Assembly: GCF_002967075.1 (NCBI RefSeq)
Contig: NZ_PUGE01000001.1
Span: forward strand, 310,001 to 374,000
Source: Corynebacterium sp. J010B-136
Lineage (GTDB): Bacteria; Actinomycetota; Actinomycetes; Mycobacteriales; Mycobacteriaceae
Direction: 5' to 3'
DNA length: 64,000 nucleotides
The translations under genes and the position numbers were made by a program. Below are positions 44,881 to 53,790 of this stretch, in pieces. The notes beneath the pieces were generated by a model that saw nothing but the letters and a program-made list of their open reading frames with translations, was not told the origin of the DNA and ran no database searches. Each line of letters opens with the position of its first letter. Position 1 is the stretch's first letter.

Positions 44881-46971
44881 ATGGCTAACCCACTACTTAT
44901 TCCTTCTCAACTTCCGTATCAGCTACCACCTTTTGCTGAAATTCGCGTTGAGCATTACCGTCCGGCTTTCGCTGAAGCACTCTCACGTCACGCGGCAGAA
45001 ATCGCTGCCATTGTGGATAATCCTGAAGCACCTTCATGGGCTAATACTGTGGAGGCTTGGGAGCGTTCCGGCCGCGACCTCGAACGGGTCATGTCGGTCT
45101 TCGGCAACCTCTCGGGCACGGATATCACCGAGGAAATGGAAGAGATTGCCGCGGATATTTACCCGCAGCTTTCAGCGCACTTGGATGCGATTTATCAGAA
45201 CGCAGCACTGTACGAGCGCTTCAAGTCCGTCACGGCACCAGAAGATACAGAATCGCAGCGCTTACATGAGCACCTGCTGCGTACTTTCACGCGCAAGGGC
45301 GCCGAGCTTTCCGATGCCGACAAACACACCCTGTCCGAAATCAACCAGCGCCTATCCACTTTGTCAGAAGAATTCGGCCGGAATTTGATGGCAGATACCC
45401 GGGCCCGCGCGGTGCAGTTTAACAACGCCGAGGAGCTTGCTGGCCTGCCGCAAGACCGCATCGATGCGGCAGCGGCGTACGCCAAAGAACTCGGCAAGGA
45501 AGGCTACGTCTTCCCGCTGGAGTTGCCGTCGGTGCAGTCCGAGCAGCAGCGCCTAGCAACGCCGGACGCCCGCGCAGCGCTTTACGATGCCGCCCGTCTG
45601 CGCGGCACGGAAACCAACTCCGCAGTGTTGGTGGAGATGGCGCAGCTACGCGCACAGCGCGCCCAGTTGCTGGGTTATGACACCCACGCGGATTACGTCA
45701 TTGCTGAAGAAACCGCCAAGGAAGCATCGGCGGTAAGTGACATGCTGCGCGGTTTGGTGCCTGCCATTAATACCAATGCGGCCGGCGAGCACAAGATTTT
45801 GGCCGAAGAGGCAGAGCTTAATGGCGAAAGCTTCGGCCCCGCTGACTGGCCTTACTGGGAAGCCAAGGTGCGCCAGCGTGATTTCGCTTTGGATGAAAAT
45901 GAGCTGCGCAAGTACTTCCCGTTGGACGCAGTGCTTGTCGATGGCGTCTTCGCCGCCGCCCATCGCCTCTACGGCATCACGGTGATTCCGCGCGATGATT
46001 TACAAGGTTACGCCGAGGGCGTGCGCGTGTGGGAAGTCTTCGATGATGGCCAAGAGCAAGAACCCAACACCGGTATCGGTCTTTTCCTCACCGACTACTT
46101 CGGCCGTCCCACCAAGCGCGGTGGCGCATGGATGTCAACCTTTATGGAGCAGTCGCATCTTCTTCAGACTCGCCCGGTGGTCATCAACGTCATGGGTATC
46201 TCGCGCCCGGCTGATGGCTCGACGCCGTTGCTAAGCCTCGATGAACTACACACCGTCTTCCACGAATTTGGCCACGCGCTGCATGGTCTGCTTTCCGATG
46301 TCCGCTACCCTACCTTCTCCGGCACCAACGTTCCGCGCGACTGGGTGGAATTCCCTTCGCAAATCAACGAAAACTGGGCACTCGATCCGGCGCTGGTGAA
46401 AAACTACGCGCGCCACGTCGACACCGGTGAGGTCATCCCCGACGAGCTTCTCGATGCCGTCTCCAAGGCCTCCCAGTTCGGCCAAGGCTTCGCCACCGCC
46501 GAATACGTCGCAGCATCCATTATCGACCTCGCATGGCACTCGCTGTCTCCTGAGGAGGCAGTGAAGCTCGAGTCCACCCCAGAAGCTATCGCCGAGTTTG
46601 AACAATCTACTTTGGACGCTGCCGGCATGGATATCGACGCCATCGCGCCGCGTTACCGTTCCACCTATTTCCAGCACATCTTCGCCGGCGGCTACTCCGC
46701 CGGCTACTACTCATACCTGTGGGCAGAGGCCCTCGACGCCGACGGCTTCGAGTGGTTCCGCGAAGAGCACGCCGCCACCCCAGCCGACGACTCTGCGTCG
46801 GCCGAAGTTTCTGATGAAGCAGCGAAAAAAGCAGGTCAGCGCTTCCGCGACCTGATCTTGTCCACCGGCGCCTCGCGGGATTTCTCCGAGGTCTACGCCG
46901 AGTTCCGCGGCCGCGACAAGGACCTCACACCACTATTGGTCCGCCGCGGACTAAACACCCCAATCGTCTAA
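44881..46971 (+). CDS. dcp: M3 family metallopeptidase (peptidyl-dipeptidase / oligopeptidase A type)
   Basis: 696 residues, the normal length for the M3 family, a cytoplasmic zinc oligopeptidase recycling short peptides. Seen: HEFGHALHGLLSDV with the HExxH zinc site, the downstream ENWALDPALVKNYARH with the third-ligand Glu, and YSAGYYSYLWAEALDADGF near the C-terminus. Whether it is dipeptidyl carboxypeptidase or oligopeptidase A cannot be decided; the symbol is tentative. No classical ribosome site; the promoter may be leaderless. Confidence 0.85.
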   Translation: MANPLLIPSQLPYQLPPFAEIRVEHYRPAFAEALSRHAAEIAAIVDNPEAPSWANTVEAWERSGRDLERVMSVFGNLSGTDITEEMEEIAADIYPQLSAHLDAIYQNAALYERFKSVTAPEDTESQRLHEHLLRTFTRKGAELSDADKHTLSEINQRLSTLSEEFGRNLMADTRARAVQFNNAEELAGLPQDRIDAAAAYAKELGKEGYVFPLELPSVQSEQQRLATPDARAALYDAARLRGTETNSAVLVEMAQLRAQRAQLLGYDTHADYVIAEETAKEASAVSDMLRGLVPAINTNAAGEHKILAEEAELNGESFGPADWPYWEAKVRQRDFALDENELRKYFPLDAVLVDGVFAAAHRLYGITVIPRDDLQGYAEGVRVWEVFDDGQEQEPNTGIGLFLTDYFGRPTKRGGAWMSTFMEQSHLLQTRPVVINVMGISRPADGSTPLLSLDELHTVFHEFGHALHGLLSDVRYPTFSGTNVPRDWVEFPSQINENWALDPALVKNYARHVDTGEVIPDELLDAVSKASQFGQGFATAEYVAASIIDLAWHSLSPEEAVKLESTPEAIAEFEQSTLDAAGMDIDAIAPRYRSTYFQHIFAGGYSAGYYSYLWAEALDADGFEWFREEHAATPADDSASAEVSDEAAKKAGQRFRDLILSTGASRDFSEVYAEFRGRDKDLTPLLVRRGLNTPIV

Positions 46972-46993
46972 TACTCGACAGGCCAATACACAA

Positions 46994-47035
46994 CAGAAGC
47001 GGAGGCCATCCTAGAGTGGATGGCCTCCGCTTCTG
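46994..47035. terminator. Perfect 18-bp terminator between the M3 peptidase and dps genes
   Basis: CAGAAGCGGAGGCCATCC (46994-47011) and its exact complement (47018-47035) with a 6-nt loop serve two converging genes. No long U-tract. Confidence 0.8.
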
Positions 47036-47084
47036 CTCTACTCCTTTATTAGAGCCTCAGTGCCAGATGCTCAAACCGCGAAGC

Positions 47085-47564
47085 TTAAGCGTTGTCGAGG
47101 TGTGCCCGCACGAACCACTGGAACTTCTCCAGTTCAGCAGATTGTGCGATGAAGATATCTTCGGTGATTGGGTCGATATCGCCGGCGACCTTCAAGGATT
47201 CACGGACGTTTTCGATGACGGTAGTGTAAACCTCATCGATAGCCGCGAGGTGATCTTGGGTGTTAGCGCGGTTGAGGTCATACTTCAACGGAGTGCGATC
47301 TTCAGCCTGCGCCTTTGGCGTACCCAGTGGCTCGAAGCCCAGGGTGGAGACGCGTTCAGCGACTTCGTCTGCGTAGCCGCGAACCAGTTCAATTTGTGGG
47401 TCAAGCATCTCATGAACAGCAATGAAGTTTGGTCCCACAACGTTCCAGTGGGCATGCTTCAAAATCAAATGCAGGTCATTGTAATCATTCAGACGAGCCT
47501 GCAGCTCTTCAGAGAGCTTCTTGGAATCAACATCGGACAAACCAGGAACAGTGTACTGAGTCAT
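47085..47564 (-). CDS. dps: Dps-family DNA-binding ferritin-like protein
   Basis: 159 residues of the Dps family: dodecameric iron-storage and DNA-protecting protein using peroxide to oxidise Fe(II). Seen: LHLILKHAHWNVVGPNFIAVH with the ferroxidase His and HEMLDPQIELVRGYADEVAERV with Asp/Glu ligands. The start ATG at 47564 follows TATAATGGAGTC, so the -10 hexamer is 6 nt from the ATG and the mRNA may be leaderless. A DtxR-like box lies 68 nt upstream. Confidence 0.93.
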   Translation of the reverse strand: MTQYTVPGLSDVDSKKLSEELQARLNDYNDLHLILKHAHWNVVGPNFIAVHEMLDPQIELVRGYADEVAERVSTLGFEPLGTPKAQAEDRTPLKYDLNRANTQDHLAAIDEVYTTVIENVRESLKVAGDIDPITEDIFIAQSAELEKFQWFVRAHLDNA

Positions 47565-47566
47565 GA

Positions 47567-47650
47567 CTCCATTATAGCCCGAATTTAGTTTTCTTGCATG
47601 AAGTTTTACACCCATCACCGCAGGTCAGGCCTTAGGTTAGCCTCAGGCTA
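47567..47650 (-). promoter_or_regulatory. dps promoter with upstream DtxR-like box
   Basis: On the minus strand TATAAT sits at 47576-47571. Further upstream, 47632-47650 reads TTAGGTTAGCCTCAGGCTA: the first 12 bases match the DtxR operator exactly, the right half partly. The site is at about -68 to -86, outside the RNA polymerase core contacts, as expected for activation, and also lies between dps and the divergent MBL gene. Confidence 0.6.
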
Positions 47651-47699
47651 CCAGGGTGCCCGGCACCACAAGATCCGCAATATTATCTAGGCTGGAGCT

Positions 47700-48323
47700 A
47701 TGAAACTTACTCTCCATGGACATTCCTGCGTTTCTGTTGCCACCGATGAAGGCGTCTTCGTTATTGACCCGGGCCCAGCGTCCAATCTGGCCATCTTGGC
47801 GTCTGCCGATGCGGTACTTCTTACCCACTCGCATCCAGACCATGTTGATGCAGATACCGTCAAAGCATCCGGTCTGCCGGTATGGGGTCCTGCTGATGCC
47901 GTCGGCCTCATCGGCGAAGGCACCGTGCTGCGCCCTGGCGAATCTTTTGAGCTTTTAGGCACCACCATCCACGCTGTCGGCGGATTACACCACGAGATTC
48001 ATCCACGCCTGCCGCGCCCAGTGAACTTGGGATACTACTTCAACGGTGTCCTCCACCCCGGCGACCAGTACATTAAGGGTCTGCACAACGTCGACGTACT
48101 GCTGCTGCCGATTTCCGCGCCATGGGTAAAGAACTCCGAGGCCGCCGCCTACGCTCGCACCGTTTCCGCCACTCGCACCATCCCCATTCACGATGGCGTA
48201 CTGAGCAAGTTCGGGCGCACGCTGTACGACAACGTCATGGTCAAGATGAAGGTCCCCGGCTACGCACGGCTTGAAGAAGGCACCCCCTTGGATCTTTCAC
48301 AGCCCCTAGAATTGGATGAATGA
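47700..48323 (+). CDS. Metallo-beta-lactamase-fold metal-dependent hydrolase
   Basis: 207 residues with the MBL zinc motif THSHPDHVDAD near residue 40, LHGHSCVSV at the N-terminus and IPIHDGVL for the last His. UPF0173-like; reaction unknown, possibly hydrolysing a small phosphoester or lactone. Stop and start overlap with the following gene (ATGA). Start ATG at 47700 with GGAG close by. Confidence 0.8.
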   Translation: MKLTLHGHSCVSVATDEGVFVIDPGPASNLAILASADAVLLTHSHPDHVDADTVKASGLPVWGPADAVGLIGEGTVLRPGESFELLGTTIHAVGGLHHEIHPRLPRPVNLGYYFNGVLHPGDQYIKGLHNVDVLLLPISAPWVKNSEAAAYARTVSATRTIPIHDGVLSKFGRTLYDNVMVKMKVPGYARLEEGTPLDLSQPLELDE

Positions 48324-49507
48324 CACCTCCCACCAACGCGCGCGAATTCGACATCATCGTGTTCGGTGCCACCAGCTTTGCTGGAAAGCTCACCGCGCAA
48401 TATCTGGTAGACAACTACCCAGAGCTTGCCATTGCGGTTGCCGGACGCAATGAGTCAAAGCTGCAAGAATTAGCTCACACATCAAGTATTGAGTTGCCCA
48501 TACTTGTTGCGGATGCATCGCGTATCGATGAACTACGTGAATTAACCGCGCGCACTAAGGTTCTCATCTCCACTGTCGGGCCGTATACCTACTTTGGCGA
48601 CAAAGTCGTCGAGGCATGCGTCAACAACGGCACCCACTACGTCGATCTGTGTGGGGAGGCGCTGTTTATTCGACGGGGCATCGATAAGTGGCACGCCAAA
48701 GCTGAAGAAACCGGCGCGAAGATTGTGCATTCTTGTGGCTTCGATTCTGTCCCTTCCGACATGGGCATGTTTCATCTGCATCAGGTTTCTCAAGCTTCAT
48801 TTAGCACAGTCACCATGGCCGTGGAGTATCTTTCCGGTGGGTTATCGGGCGGCACCATCGATTCCATGCGCGCAGTTAGTGCGGATGCCAAGAAGATGGA
48901 AAAAGGCGGCGCTATCTTGCACAGCCCGTATACGCTTTCCCCAGACCACAAGCTTGAGCCAGACCTGGGCGAGCAAAAAGACCTCGAGGTCACCTTTGAT
49001 CCCTTGACGGGCCAGTGGACCGGACCGTTTTTCATGGCGATGTTTAACACCCGCGTCGTGCGCCGTTCCAATACCCTGTCCAGCTACGCCTATGGCGACA
49101 AGTTGCGCTACCGCGAAGCGATGACCACAGGATACGGGATAAAGGGCCGCATCAAAGCCCAAGCATTGTTGGCAGTCACGGCGCTAGGCTTTGCGATGGT
49201 CATGAATAAACACCTCGCGCGTTTTTTACCCAAGCCCGGCGATGGCCCAAAGAAATTAGACGACGGCGGATTCCGCATTACCCACTATGGTCTAAGCACC
49301 ACCGGCGCATTGCATACTGCCACGGTGACGGCGCAGGGCGACCCGGGATATCGCGTTACCTCGATGATGTTGGGTGAAGCAGCCGTGGTCTTAGCCACCG
49401 AACCCGCCGGACTACCCGAGGTTTCAGGCGGCATTCTCACTCCCGCCACCGCGCTCGGCGCACCGTACATCAAGGCCCTGAATGCGCACGGAATGAAGTT
49501 TTCCTAG
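48320..49507 (+). CDS. Saccharopine-dehydrogenase-like reductase (trans-acting enoyl reductase family)
   Basis: 395 residues. N-terminal Rossmann domain (DIIVFGATSFAGKLTAQYLV, GRNESKLQEL) followed by the LISTVGPYTYFGDKVVEAC and YVDLCGEALFIRRG motifs and the family-typical SCGFDSVPSDMGMFHL. In mycobacteria relatives reduce polyketide or glycolipid intermediates in trans, but in corynebacteria the substrate is unknown. Overlaps the MBL gene by 4 nt (ATGA), so the two are translationally coupled and may work on one pathway. Confidence 0.85.
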   Translation: MTPPTNAREFDIIVFGATSFAGKLTAQYLVDNYPELAIAVAGRNESKLQELAHTSSIELPILVADASRIDELRELTARTKVLISTVGPYTYFGDKVVEACVNNGTHYVDLCGEALFIRRGIDKWHAKAEETGAKIVHSCGFDSVPSDMGMFHLHQVSQASFSTVTMAVEYLSGGLSGGTIDSMRAVSADAKKMEKGGAILHSPYTLSPDHKLEPDLGEQKDLEVTFDPLTGQWTGPFFMAMFNTRVVRRSNTLSSYAYGDKLRYREAMTTGYGIKGRIKAQALLAVTALGFAMVMNKHLARFLPKPGDGPKKLDDGGFRITHYGLSTTGALHTATVTAQGDPGYRVTSMMLGEAAVVLATEPAGLPEVSGGILTPATALGAPYIKALNAHGMKFS

Positions 49508-49529
49508 ACCGCTCATTTCCAGAAACAAT

Positions 49530-49544
49530 ACCGCTTTGTCTATT
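49530..49544 (-). promoter_or_regulatory. Motif shared with metQ, upstream of metY
   Basis: The minus strand reads AATAGACAAAGCGGT, identical over 15 bases to 60537-60551 upstream of metQ. It contains TAGAC, half of the McbR-type TAGAC-N6-GTCTA operator that controls sulfur and methionine genes in C. glutamicum. A second TAGAC occurs on the plus strand at 49505-49509. Confidence 0.6.
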
Positions 49545-49617
49545 TATATTCGCTTTCTGCCAGCGTCTTTATTTTGAAAAGTGAAAGCCTCCCGCTTCCG
49601 CGAGTACGGTGCCAGGT

Positions 49618-50931
49618 ATGACGAAATACGATAACAGCAACTTTGAAAACTGGTCGATTGAAACCCGCGCTTTGCACGTGGGTCAAGATTTGGACGGATC
49701 CACCAACGCCCGCAACGTCCCTATCTACCAGACCACTTCTTATGTCTTTGACTCCGCCGAGCACGCAGCAAACCGCTTTAACCTTTCTGATGCCGGCCCA
49801 ATTTATACCCGCCTGACCAACCCCACCACGGGTGCTTTAGAAGCACGCATCGCAAGCTTGGAAGGCGGCGTTGACGCGGTAGCTTTCGCATCCGGTCAGG
49901 CAGCGCAGACCGCAGCCATCATTAACCTGGCTTCTGCTGGTGACCACATCGTTTCTTCCCCACGCCTGTACGGCGGTACCAACACCCTGTTCACCATCAC
50001 CCTGGCGCGCTTAGGCATTGAAGTTAGCCTCGTTGAAAACCCAGACGACCCACAGTCTTGGGCAGATGCAGTAAAGCCTAATACCCGCGCATTTTATGCA
50101 GAGACCTTCGGCAACCCAGTCGCAGACGTCTTGGACATCCCAGCGGTAGCTGAGGTTGCACACAATAACCAGGTACCACTGATCGTGGACAACACCATCG
50201 CGACCGCTGCAGTCGCACGCCCACTGGAGCTCGGCGCTGACATCGTCGTCGCATCGACCACCAAGTTCTACTCCGGCAACGGCTCCTCCATCGGCGGCAT
50301 CCTCGTGGACGGAGGCAAGTTCGACTGGACCGTTGAGCGCGACGGCAAGCCAGTCTTCCCATATTTTGTCACCCCAGACGCTGCCTACCACGGACTGAAG
50401 TACGCAGACCTCGGCGCACCAGCATTCGCGTTGAAGGCACGCGCGGGCATCTTGCGCGATACCGGCGCCGCAATGTCGCCATTTAACGCCTGGGTCACGC
50501 TGACGGGTCTGGAAACGCTGCAACTGCGCATCGATAAGCATGGCGAAAACGCGCAAAAGGTAGCCGAGTACCTCGAAGCACACGACAAGGTCACCAAGGT
50601 CAACTATGCCGGCCTGGATTCGAGCCCGTACAAGGAAGTCAAAGAACGCCTGGGCTACACCTCCACCGGTTCGGTCCTGTCCTTTGAAATCGAAGGCGGC
50701 AAAGATGAGGCATGGGCATTTATCGATGCTTTGAAGCTGCACTCTAACCTGGCGAATATTGGCGATACCCGCTCGCTGGTTGTGCACCCTGCAACCACCA
50801 CGCACTCGCAGTCCGATGAGGAAGGCCTGCGCGTTGCAGGTATCACCCAATCCACCATCCGTTTGTCGGTCGGTATCGAAAACATCGACGACATCATCGC
50901 TGACCTTGAGTTGGGATTCTCCGCGATCTAA
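49618..50931 (+). CDS. metY: O-acetylhomoserine sulfhydrylase
   Basis: 437 residues of the Cys/Met metabolism PLP family that join O-acetylhomoserine with sulfide (or methanethiol) to give homocysteine (or methionine). Seen: YDNSNFENWSIETRALHVGQ start typical of MetY, SLEGGVDAVAFASGQAAQ, the PLP-Lys segment VVASTTKFYSGNGSS and SVGIENIDDIIADLELGF at the C-terminus. The longer MetY length separates it from cystathionine gamma-synthase. The ATG at 49618 has only weak AGG upstream. Followed by metX with overlapping stop/start. Confidence 0.93.
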   Translation: MTKYDNSNFENWSIETRALHVGQDLDGSTNARNVPIYQTTSYVFDSAEHAANRFNLSDAGPIYTRLTNPTTGALEARIASLEGGVDAVAFASGQAAQTAAIINLASAGDHIVSSPRLYGGTNTLFTITLARLGIEVSLVENPDDPQSWADAVKPNTRAFYAETFGNPVADVLDIPAVAEVAHNNQVPLIVDNTIATAAVARPLELGADIVVASTTKFYSGNGSSIGGILVDGGKFDWTVERDGKPVFPYFVTPDAAYHGLKYADLGAPAFALKARAGILRDTGAAMSPFNAWVTLTGLETLQLRIDKHGENAQKVAEYLEAHDKVTKVNYAGLDSSPYKEVKERLGYTSTGSVLSFEIEGGKDEAWAFIDALKLHSNLANIGDTRSLVVHPATTTHSQSDEEGLRVAGITQSTIRLSVGIENIDDIIADLELGFSAI

Positions 50932-52073
50932 TGGTTTCACCGCACGTATCACTTGCCGATGAAGGCGTTTTGACCACGGTCCCAATCGGATCTTTTACCA
51001 CTGAAGCCGGGGCTGACATCGCCAGCGTTGATATCGCATATCAGCGCTGGGGGAAATTCCGCGGCTCCAATGTGCTGCTCATTGAGCATGCGCTCACGGG
51101 CGACTCTGATGCTGCCACGTGGTGGTGTGACCTGGTGGGGCCAGGCAAAGCGCTGGACACGGATTCTTGGTGCGTTATCGCCACCAATGTCTTAGGCGGC
51201 TGCAATGGCTCAACCGGTCCGAGCTCGGATTTAGACGGCAAGCCCTATGGTTCGCGCTTTCCGGCGGTGTCCATTCGCGACCAGGTGGAGGCGGAAAAGC
51301 GATTCCTGGATGTTCTGGGCATCACTGAGGTTCACGCCGTTATCGGCGGCTCCATGGGTGGGGCGCGGACGCTAGAGTGGACGTTGCTGTACCCGGAGAT
51401 GCTCCAGGCAGCGTGCGTTATTGCCGTGTCGGCGCGGGCTTCGGCCTGGCAGATTGGCATTCAGTCGGCGCAGATCTCTGCGATTGAGCGCGACCCGCTG
51501 TGGCAAGGTGGTGACTACTACGACGGCGAATACCCTGCTGAAGGTTTGGCTGCGGCACGCCGGATTGCGCACTTGACCTACCGCGGGGAAATGGAAATCG
51601 ATGAGCGCTTCGGTACCTCGGCGCAGGCGGGGGAAAATCCGCTCGGCCCTTACCGCAAACTGGATCAGCGCTTTGCCGTCAATTCCTACCTGGATTATCA
51701 GGGAGCGAAGCTAACGCAGCGTTTCGATGCAGGCTCGTATGTCACCTTGACCGAATCCCTCAACCGGCACGACATTGGCCGCGGGCGAGGCGGGCTTAAC
51801 AAGGCCTTGGCCTCTTCGGAGGTTCCGACCATGGTAGTGGGCGTGGATACAGATATCTTATACCCGTATCACCAGCAAGAACACATCTCCCGCAACCTAG
51901 GCAACCTGTTGGCGATGGCCAAGCTGTCCTCGCCCGTCGGTCACGATGCCTTCTTGGTCGAAGGCCGCCAGATGGACCGGATTCTGCGCAACTTTATCCA
52001 GCAGTCCTTGCCTAATGCGACAGAAAGTGTCGATGGTGTGGAATACCGGCTAGGCGACGAATACATCATCTAG
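50931..52073 (+). CDS. metX: Homoserine O-acetyltransferase
   Basis: 380 residues, alpha/beta-hydrolase fold. Transfers acetyl from acetyl-CoA to homoserine, making the substrate for MetY. Seen: the nucleophile elbow GGSMGGARTLEW, NVLGGCNGSTGPSS, and a C-terminal SPVGHDAFLVEG with the catalytic His. The ATG shares its A with the metY stop codon TAA, so translation is coupled and both steps are made together. A GC hairpin at 52076-52103 follows. Confidence 0.95.
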   Translation: MVSPHVSLADEGVLTTVPIGSFTTEAGADIASVDIAYQRWGKFRGSNVLLIEHALTGDSDAATWWCDLVGPGKALDTDSWCVIATNVLGGCNGSTGPSSDLDGKPYGSRFPAVSIRDQVEAEKRFLDVLGITEVHAVIGGSMGGARTLEWTLLYPEMLQAACVIAVSARASAWQIGIQSAQISAIERDPLWQGGDYYDGEYPAEGLAAARRIAHLTYRGEMEIDERFGTSAQAGENPLGPYRKLDQRFAVNSYLDYQGAKLTQRFDAGSYVTLTESLNRHDIGRGRGGLNKALASSEVPTMVVGVDTDILYPYHQQEHISRNLGNLLAMAKLSSPVGHDAFLVEGRQMDRILRNFIQQSLPNATESVDGVEYRLGDEYII

Positions 52074-52075
52074 CA

Positions 52076-52103
52076 GGATGCGTGCTTCGGGGAGCGCGCA
52101 TCC
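52076..52103 (+). terminator. GC hairpin directly after metX
   Basis: GGATGCG (52076-52082) pairs with CGCATCC (52097-52103), extended by an internal GC/GC pair, starting 2 nt after the stop. No U-tract follows. Confidence 0.5.
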
Positions 52104-52111
52104 CGTGAGCA

Positions 52112-52429
52112 TTAGCTTCCGAGGGCATCCACCGATGCAGAGAGCCACACAAGCGCTGCGCCGAGGGCAGTAGAAAATGCCATGTCGAATCGGCGCGAGC
52201 GCACGGCGAATACGCCTACCCGGTCAGAATCACAGGTTCTGCGCACGACCGCGAGCCAAATCATGGCGGCGCCTAACAGGAAAGTAGCGCGGCGCCAATG
52301 CTCCATCAGGCTCATCACGCCGGAAGCCACAACACCGAGGCCAAACAGCGCGATAAATACCCACTGCAGCCAGCCTGGTAATGGCGAAGGCTTCAAGTGG
52401 ATATCGTGCGGGTTCGACACTGACAGCAT
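52112..52429 (-). CDS. DUF3017-like membrane protein
   Basis: 105 residues with three predicted membrane helices (LQWVFIALFGLGVVASGVMS; TFLLGAAMIWLAVV; a C-terminal ALGAALVWLSASV) separated by an Arg-rich loop with one Cys. Actinobacteria often carry a DUF3017 membrane protein directly after folD, as here (24 nt gap). Function unknown. Confidence 0.7.
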   Translation of the reverse strand: MLSVSNPHDIHLKPSPLPGWLQWVFIALFGLGVVASGVMSLMEHWRRATFLLGAAMIWLAVVRRTCDSDRVGVFAVRSRRFDMAFSTALGAALVWLSASVDALGS

Positions 52430-52453
52430 ATCTTTTAACGTTATCTACTTCGG

Positions 52454-53299
52454 TTACTTTGCTGCGAGCTGCTCTGCGCGCTCGACGATGTTAGAGACCA
52501 AGAAGGTACGGGTCAGTGGGCCTACCCCACCTGGGTTCGGGGAGATAAATCCGGCCTTTTCCCACACGTCAGGGTGTACGTCGCCGGCGAGTTTGCCATC
52601 GACACGCGAGACTCCCACGTCCAAGATAGCTGCGCCTTCTTTGACCATATCGGCGGTGAGCATGTGTGGCTTGCCTGCTGCAGCGATGATGATGTCAGCT
52701 TCCAAGGTTTCTTTCTTCAGATCCTTAGTACCGGTGTGGCACAAGGTCACCGTGGCATTTTCGCTACGGCGTGTCAGCATCAAACCAATTGGGCGGCCCA
52801 CGGTCACGCCACGGCCGATGACAACCACCTTGGCGCCGTCAATTTCAACGTTGTAGCGGCGCAGCAAAGAAATGCAGCCATTTGGAGTACATGGCAGTGG
52901 TGCTTCTTCATTAAGCACCAGCTTGCCGAGGTTGACAGGGTGCAGACCGTCAGCATCTTTTTCCGGGTCAATCAATTCCAGGATGCGGTTTTCATTGAGA
53001 TGCTTCGGCAGCGGCAGCTGAACGATGTAGCCGGTGACATTGTCATCGGCGTTGAGCTCTGCAATGACTGCTTCAAGTTCTTCCTGGGTGGTGTCTTCTG
53101 GCAGATCTTTACGAATCGAGGCGATCCCAAGCTCTTCGCAATCGCGGTGCTTCATCTTCACATAAGAGTGTGAACCTGGATCGTCTCCTACCAAAACGGT
53201 AGCCAGCCCTGGCTGCTTATCCAGTGCGGCAACTCGCTTTTTGAGGTCTTCAAATAGCTCGGCGCGGTACAGTTTTCCATCCAAAGTGGTTGCAGTCAT
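52454..53299 (-). CDS. folD: Methylenetetrahydrofolate dehydrogenase/cyclohydrolase
   Basis: 281 residues, bifunctional enzyme interconverting methylene-, methenyl- and formyl-tetrahydrofolate. Seen: [20 protein letters not shown] with the catalytic Lys, [23 protein letters not shown] and the C-terminal [23 protein letters not shown] is 6 nt upstream of the ATG, so the transcript may be leaderless; the start is 17 nt from that of the divergent trmL gene. Confidence 0.95.
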   Translation of the reverse strand: MTATTLDGKLYRAELFEDLKKRVAALDKQPGLATVLVGDDPGSHSYVKMKHRDCEELGIASIRKDLPEDTTQEELEAVIAELNADDNVTGYIVQLPLPKHLNENRILELIDPEKDADGLHPVNLGKLVLNEEAPLPCTPNGCISLLRRYNVEIDGAKVVVIGRGVTVGRPIGLMLTRRSENATVTLCHTGTKDLKKETLEADIIIAAAGKPHMLTADMVKEGAAILDVGVSRVDGKLAGDVHPDVWEKAGFISPNPGGVGPLTRTFLVSNIVERAEQLAAK

Positions 53300-53316
53300 G
53301 CACCCATCTTAAACTT

Positions 53317-53790
53317 ATGGTTATGCCGTTACACATCGTGTTCGATAATCCTGTCATTCCCACCAATACTGGCAACGCCATCCGCACCGCCGCGGTGACT
53401 GGCGCCAAGCTGCACTTGGTGGAACCACTGGGCTTTAACTTTGACGATAAGCACCTCAAACGCGCAGGCCTTGACTACCATGACCTGGCAGATCTGAAAA
53501 TCCACGCCGACTTTGACGCGTGCATGGAAGCGTTGCCCGGCGCGCGGGTATTCGCGTTTACAACCTCTGCCACCAAGTGGTTCAGTGATGTCGAATACAC
53601 CGACGGGGACATACTACTTTTCGGCACCGAACCAAGCGGCCTGCCGGCCGAGCATCTCGCCCATCCGCGGATCACTGAAGAGGTACGCATCCCGATGGTT
53701 CCAGCACGCCGCTCGATGAATCTCTCCAATGCCGCTTCTACTGCGGTCTACGAAGCCTGGCGCCAGCTCGGCTTCCCCGGTGGCGTCTAG
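53317..53790 (+). CDS. trmL: tRNA (cytidine(34)/uridine(34)-2'-O)-methyltransferase
   Basis: 157 residues from the ATG at 53317 (155 from 53323). SPOUT-fold methyltransferase that methylates the wobble ribose in certain tRNA-Leu. Seen: VIPTNTGNAIRTAA, LFGTEPSGLP (SAM-binding knot) and the knot-forming IPMVPARRSMNLSNAASTAV. No ribosome site; leaderless translation is likely. Stop overlaps the end of the leftward PH-domain gene by 4 nt on opposite strands. Confidence 0.9.
   Translation: MVMPLHIVFDNPVIPTNTGNAIRTAAVTGAKLHLVEPLGFNFDDKHLKRAGLDYHDLADLKIHADFDACMEALPGARVFAFTTSATKWFSDVEYTDGDILLFGTEPSGLPAEHLAHPRITEEVRIPMVPARRSMNLSNAASTAVYEAWRQLGFPGGV

Noticed and set aside
49508-49617. SAM riboswitch before metY
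   Set aside because: No conserved SAM-box core or long 5' leader is visible; a protein operator fits better.
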